A DNA stretch of 64,000 bases from Amorphochlora amoebiformis (taxonomy: Eukaryota; Cercozoa; Chlorarachniophyceae): NCBI GenBank assembly GCA_054601695.1, contig BAAHQB010000239.1, positions 234,964 to 298,963 on the forward strand, in the 5' to 3' direction. Under the pieces are notes generated by a model. That model was not told the origin of the DNA and did no database searches. It saw nothing but the letters and a program-made list of their open reading frames with translations. A program made the translations under genes and the position numbers. Numbering within the stretch: the first letter of the stretch is position 1; each line of letters opens with the position of its first letter. Of the stretch, positions 42,761-64,000 are shown one piece after another.

Positions 42761-44060
42761 GGGTCAGGGTGGGGTACCGGGGGCGATTAGGTACTAGATA
42801 TGGATTAATTTTTGCGGCTAGTGTAATCGGACTATGTAGGCTTGATGCATGGGGTCTGTTTACGAGATCTAGATGAGCTTATTTAAGTTTACAGTAATAT
42901 TATCATAGTCATACACTAATGATTGGGCAGATGCGAGTCGATATCTGCCAGGTCTGGTGCGTATCATAGTGACTCGTCTAGCTCATGTCACCAATGTACT
43001 AGATGTAATAAATTACGATTACTTTCTCTAAAGCTACAGTTGAGATGGCCATAATCTAGATAATTATCCTCTATAGTGCCATGATCATGATTGCCGGGAC
43101 TGGATATCAACTATCTAGACTATATCCACGAAAATAGTACCAATTTCATACGTACGTACCAGCGTACGTACGTACCTAGGTACGTACTAGACGTAGCGAC
43201 ATCTAGATTTAGATTCTAGAACCTCGTACGTACAAACAGACGTTATAACTTTAGATATACATACAATAGACACCTTCTAGACCTTGAAGACGTCAACACA
43301 ACATACGTACCAGACTCACTTACGAAACAGCTTACGTACTGACGAGATCTCGAACACGTACAACATATATTGTCCACACTAACTTGCATACTTTCGAAGG
43401 AACATACGTACCAACATACTTCATTCATTCGACACAAGGTTTTCACATACGTACACAATGTATACATACGTAGTAACAGTAACAGTATACGTATGATACA
43501 ACGCACGTAGCAGCATACGTACACCTCAGTAGTTGATACATCCGTGGTAGAGACGAATCAAGTTTTCTAGATTGGATCACGGTACTCCGATAGTACTTGA
43601 ATTAAATATAAGTAAGCAAGCGCCGGTAGTAAAGTAGGGTATTGATACATACCACGCAAGACTAGTACTCCAAATTGGTTATTAGAATTAATACGGTCGA
43701 TTACGCATCGATAATAAACTAGAAGTTTTTTAATGCAAATGTTAACTAGCGCATAAGTTTGGGCGCCTGTAAGTAACTAGTGTACGAATGATTCGACAGT
43801 TAGCAATTATACTATACCTGGGCCAGACATGGTTACATAAACTCAACCAATGAACACGTGAAGATTAACTAAGTTAACTTGTTATATTCTACACCATGGA
43901 CCTTTGAAATTTGACCGAACACATTCGAATTTAAATTCGAAGGACTTCAAAAATTGAACTTTCGCCACTGATGTATTAAATATATTGTGCATATGTATGT
44001 GAGTATGTATATTTTTGTTTACACATACTAGATTCTATGTATATCTATTTATGTATTTAG
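42761..44060. other. Flank of unit C homologous to 20729-22130
   Basis: It holds a copy of the S1-protein C-terminal codons with substitutions (GSGWGTGGD before TAG), then the ACGTAC-motif-rich stretch (about 43140-43540). Frames seen in unit A are interrupted here by indels. No gene is supported. Confidence 0.6.
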
Positions 44061-44401
44061 TGTATATATATATATATACATATATATGCATATATATATA
44101 TTTATATAAACATATTTGAAAATCATATTCACATGTACACAGACACAAATATATATATATACAGACAACATATACATCACATAAACATACAAATACAAAC
44201 AACATACATACAAACATATCCCCCAAAACCGCCCAACACAAACACGTTAAGAATCCAAAAATCACACCTATTTTCGTTACATTCTATATATATATACATA
44301 TATATGTACATATATATATATATATGTATGTATATGTATATATATATATATATATGAATGTATGTATATACATACATTCACATCTCATTCCGCAACTTGA
44401 T

Positions 44402-44451
<50 letters not shown>

Positions 44452-44599
44452 TGTATGTATATACATACATTCATATCTCATTCCGCAACTTGATACATTC
44501 TATACATGTATGTGTGTGTATATATGTATATATGTATATATATGTATGTGTATGTAATATGTATCTCTATGAATGCGTGTATATACATACATTCATATC

Positions 44600-52962
<8,363 letters not shown>

Positions 52963-53693
52963 GGAGAGGTTGTTGCTCGGGTCTCTTTTGAGTTATGACA
53001 TCCGCGAAGTCCTTTTACCAGGAGTTGAGGTCTGTCACATTCAATCCATGGCCGAATAATTAAAATATTGAGACAGATATATACCTATCGATACCTTATA
53101 TCTCCCCATTCAATATCTTTGGAAATGAATTTTTCGTTCTTTGACGCGCCTCCACCGTCAACCAAACCCAATGGCGGGACCTCAGCTAAACTCCTGGTAA
53201 AATACTTTGTAAGGAAACACAAAGTAGAAGAGCCTCGTATTTATGGCCCTTATGCCGGACAAAGCCCAAATTTTCCCTCTGACACTCCCTCCCTTCGCAC
53301 GCAATCCTTGTACCGCTTAGTGCTAGTCCAAGTGCCGAAAAGGACCTAACAAATGAGTCATTACACCTCGTATTATCCCTCATTACCACCAGTTTTTCCC
53401 AATGACCGCACAATTAGCCGGAATTTTCTCTTTTTCTTTTAACTAGAGGAGGGTGGGGGTCAGCTTGTTGTGTCTGGTCTGGAATGTCGTACAATACATT
53501 GTACATGCAAGCACGAACAGCTGCGCTGGCGTGATGGCGGCACTACACGGAAGCAGGGTCATCAACAGGCAGGCATTTGTAAGGTTATGATATCCGTATC
53601 GAATTTACACCTTTGGGTATTTAAATAATAAGATGTATACATACATGTATGTTTGCTTGTGTATACATGTACATGTGTGTACATGCATGTATG

Positions 53694-53700
<7 letters not shown>
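52963..53700. promoter_or_regulatory. Conserved 5' flank of SPFH copy 3
   Basis: Homologous to 30358-31140 and 39966-40680. It contains a plus-strand frame at 53068-53349 that partly matches the one in copy 1, but copy 2 has lost part of it, so a leader/promoter role for the SPFH gene is the simpler reading. Confidence 0.45.
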
Positions 53701-53740
<40 letters not shown>

Positions 53741-53759
53741 TATATATATATACACACAT

Positions 53760-53842
53760 ATATATATATATATATATATATTTATTATCATTATTATTAT
53801 TATATTATTATTATTATTATTATATTATTATTAATATTATTA

Positions 53843-53873
<31 letters not shown>

Positions 53874-54058
53874 ACATATATTATATATATATATATATAT
53901 ATAAATTTATTTATATATACTCGTGTGTATATACACATGTGAATGTAATTATTATTATAATTATCATTATTATTGTTAATATTATCCTAGATATTGTTGT
54001 AAACATATCTATATATATATATATATACATACATATATATATATATATATATAATACT

Positions 54059-54092
<34 letters not shown>

Positions 54093-54179
54093 AATATAAT
54101 ATTATATATATATATATATAATATATACATATTTGTACATATATTATTATTATTATTATTATTACTATCAATAATAATA

Positions 54180-54213
<34 letters not shown>

Positions 54214-54331
54214 TATATATATATATATATATGAGTATACATACACAATTGTATATTATGTAAATGTGTATATAAACATTTACATGTATACATGTACGGT
54301 ACATTATAATGAATACCGCACATGTAACTTC

Positions 54332-54415
<84 letters not shown>

Positions 54416-54467
54416 CTATAGTATATATGTGTATATATATTCGTATGTATATATATATATATATATG

Positions 54468-54500
<33 letters not shown>

Positions 54501-54567
54501 GTATATGTATATATTTATATATATTTATATATGTATGCATATGTATATACATTTACATGTACAATTC

Positions 54568-54607
<40 letters not shown>

Positions 54608-54754
54608 TAGATTAGTAATAATAATAATAACAATAATAACAATAATATTTATAAAAATTATAATGCTAATAATAATAATAATAATCATGTTTATAATAAC
54701 ATTATATAAGATTAATGTATATACTGACATATGTTATATAAATGTATAGCATAT

Positions 54755-54787
<33 letters not shown>

Positions 54788-54845
54788 CATATATATATAT
54801 ATATATATATACATACATAATATATATATATGTACATACAAATGA
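53760..54845. repeat. ATT-trinucleotide and (TA)n region of unit C
   Basis: TTATTATTA tracts at about 53780-53875 and 53945-53995, more at 54140-54175 and TAATAATAA at 54610-54690, embedded in (TA)n. No gene is visible. Confidence 0.85.
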
Positions 54846-55650
54846 TGTATATTAGGCGCCGGACCGGGTGAATCATAGGCTGTCTACTGAATTAATAACA
54901 ATTTGTCGTGACAAACTTTGGTAATATTAATACTTCTAGTACTTGGAAACTCGTCTAGGTTGTTATTTGCTTTGAGGCTCGTGCTGCATGATTATACACA
55001 GTATTGTCTAGACTCTAGATTGTAACATATTATCTAAAATAGGCTAGTCATGCATACCGTGACTCTCAGACTAGTACAGATGGACATGTACACCAGGCAA
55101 CGGTAACTTCACTGTAATTTGATGTTTATTCGATGCTTCGAGTATGATATATGACATATGACGCATTAATATTAACGATCGTAACATCATAGCCTAGTTC
55201 TAACTTTAGGTACGATAACCAAATGATACCCGAATAAACTTAGTCTAGTTAGTGAAGCACATTCAGCCGCTACCTGTGCGGTGATCTAAGATAGTCGATC
55301 TCTTGAGATCTGTTCACTGCGCATATCTAGTTGCATGTACTAGATATACTAGATATACTAGAGTATCTAGTTATATTATGATGTCAGGATGATGATACAT
55401 ATATTATCTATAGACTATCGAAATCATAATATGTAATTAACGTTACTATATTGTAAAAAGCAAAGCAACCGTTACTATATATCGAAGAGCAAAGCTACCG
55501 TTACTATATTGTAAAAACAAAGCAACCGTTACCATATTCTAAAAAGCAAGCAACCGTTACTGTATTGCAAAACGCAAATCTCGTTGACTGGCGGGCTACA
55601 GAGATCAACTAGCCACTCTTAGAGTCACCTTTTTAGGTAGAATAATGTGT
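54845..55650. other. Unit C-specific mixed-sequence insert with a 30-bp tandem repeat
   Basis: About 800 bp of non-repetitive DNA absent from units A and B. It is rich in CTAG and TAGATATACTAGA motifs (about 55325-55375). At 55438-55585 a unit of about 30 bp (CAACCGTTACTATATTGTAA then AAAGCAAAG) is repeated about five times with variation. No exon with convincing splice sites or family signal was found. Confidence 0.6.
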
Positions 55651-55912
55651 TTATATATATATATATATTTACTGCTATGTATATATGATATATGTATATT
55701 GTAACATGTAATTTATATGTATATAGGTGTATCACGGGATATATTTATTCTATATCTTTACACCATACAAGGTCATATAATATACATGTACATGTCTGTG
55801 TAATGTACATATATACACTATATATATATATATATACATATATATCTATATTCATATATATACAACATGTTTACAAATATATATATATATATATTTATAA
55901 TATTATATACAT

Positions 55913-55990
<78 letters not shown>

Positions 55991-56049
55991 TATATACACA
56001 CAAACACACACAGAGCACACACACATATAAATTATTTAATATTAATATA

Positions 56050-56088
<39 letters not shown>

Positions 56089-56144
56089 GAATGTGCACAT
56101 AGTTACATACATTATATATGAGTATACATGTATACATACACATG

Positions 56145-56193
<49 letters not shown>

Positions 56194-56352
56194 TGAGCAA
56201 AATATACATATTACATATATATATATACACACATATAGATATATTTTAAACTAATATATATAATATATATTTATCATTATGTAGATACATATATATGTAT
56301 ATATATTATGTAATATACATACATATATATATATATTCATATATGTTACATC

Positions 56353-56407
<55 letters not shown>

Positions 56408-56426
56408 GTATATATTATACCAATTG

Positions 56427-64000
<7,574 letters not shown>

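Overview
ORGANISM. The window is nuclear DNA of a eukaryote. Four protein-coding loci are cut into many short exons, with GT-AG introns made almost entirely of low-complexity DNA: long (TA)n arrays, TTAGGG/CCCTAA telomere-type repeats, GA-rich and ATT-rich tracts. The telomere-type repeats are internal, occur in both orientations and lie inside introns, so this is not a chromosome end. Locus A resembles a phosphoesterase family of cyanobacteria and plastid-bearing eukaryotes, which suggests an alga or related protist with TTAGGG telomeres. I cannot name the lineage. LAYOUT. (1) 1-1526, minus: 5' part of a calcineurin-like metallophosphoesterase, running off the left edge. (2) 2165-20758, plus: an RNA-binding protein of about 22 exons, divergent from locus A, with an E3-binding-like N-terminal module, an acidic middle written in microexons, an S1 domain and a Pro/Gly/Tyr/Arg-rich tail. 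(3) 20729-57306: three direct segmental repeats, each carrying a 14-exon SPFH/Band 7 gene on the minus strand. Copy 1 (575 codons) and copy 3 (571 codons) are open; copy 2 has a 2-base deletion in exon 2. (4) 56427-64000, minus: a Ppx/GppA-type phosphatase running off the right edge. The repeat unit starts in the last exon of locus 2 and ends inside a Ppx exon, so broken Ppx 3' ends mark the unit junctions. Almost all very long reading frames (YIYI, LTLT or NPNP peptides) are translations of repeats, not genes. MAIN OBSERVATION. Introns next to many exons contain one to eight decaying extra copies of that exon's end together with its splice site, spaced by (TA)n. In locus 2 and the SPFH genes these are mostly exon 3' ends with the donor; in the Ppx gene they are exon 5' ends with the acceptor. 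Telomere repeats often supply the splice sites (CCCTAG or CCTAAG acceptors, GTAACCC or GTTAGGG donors). In the acidic part of locus 2, neighbouring microexons share an end (EPHE plus GTAAA), as if such copies had become real exons. I read this as a possible mode of intron growth and microexon birth driven by repeat slippage. The exons were joined by hand from splice signals, phase continuity and family motifs; transcript data would settle them.
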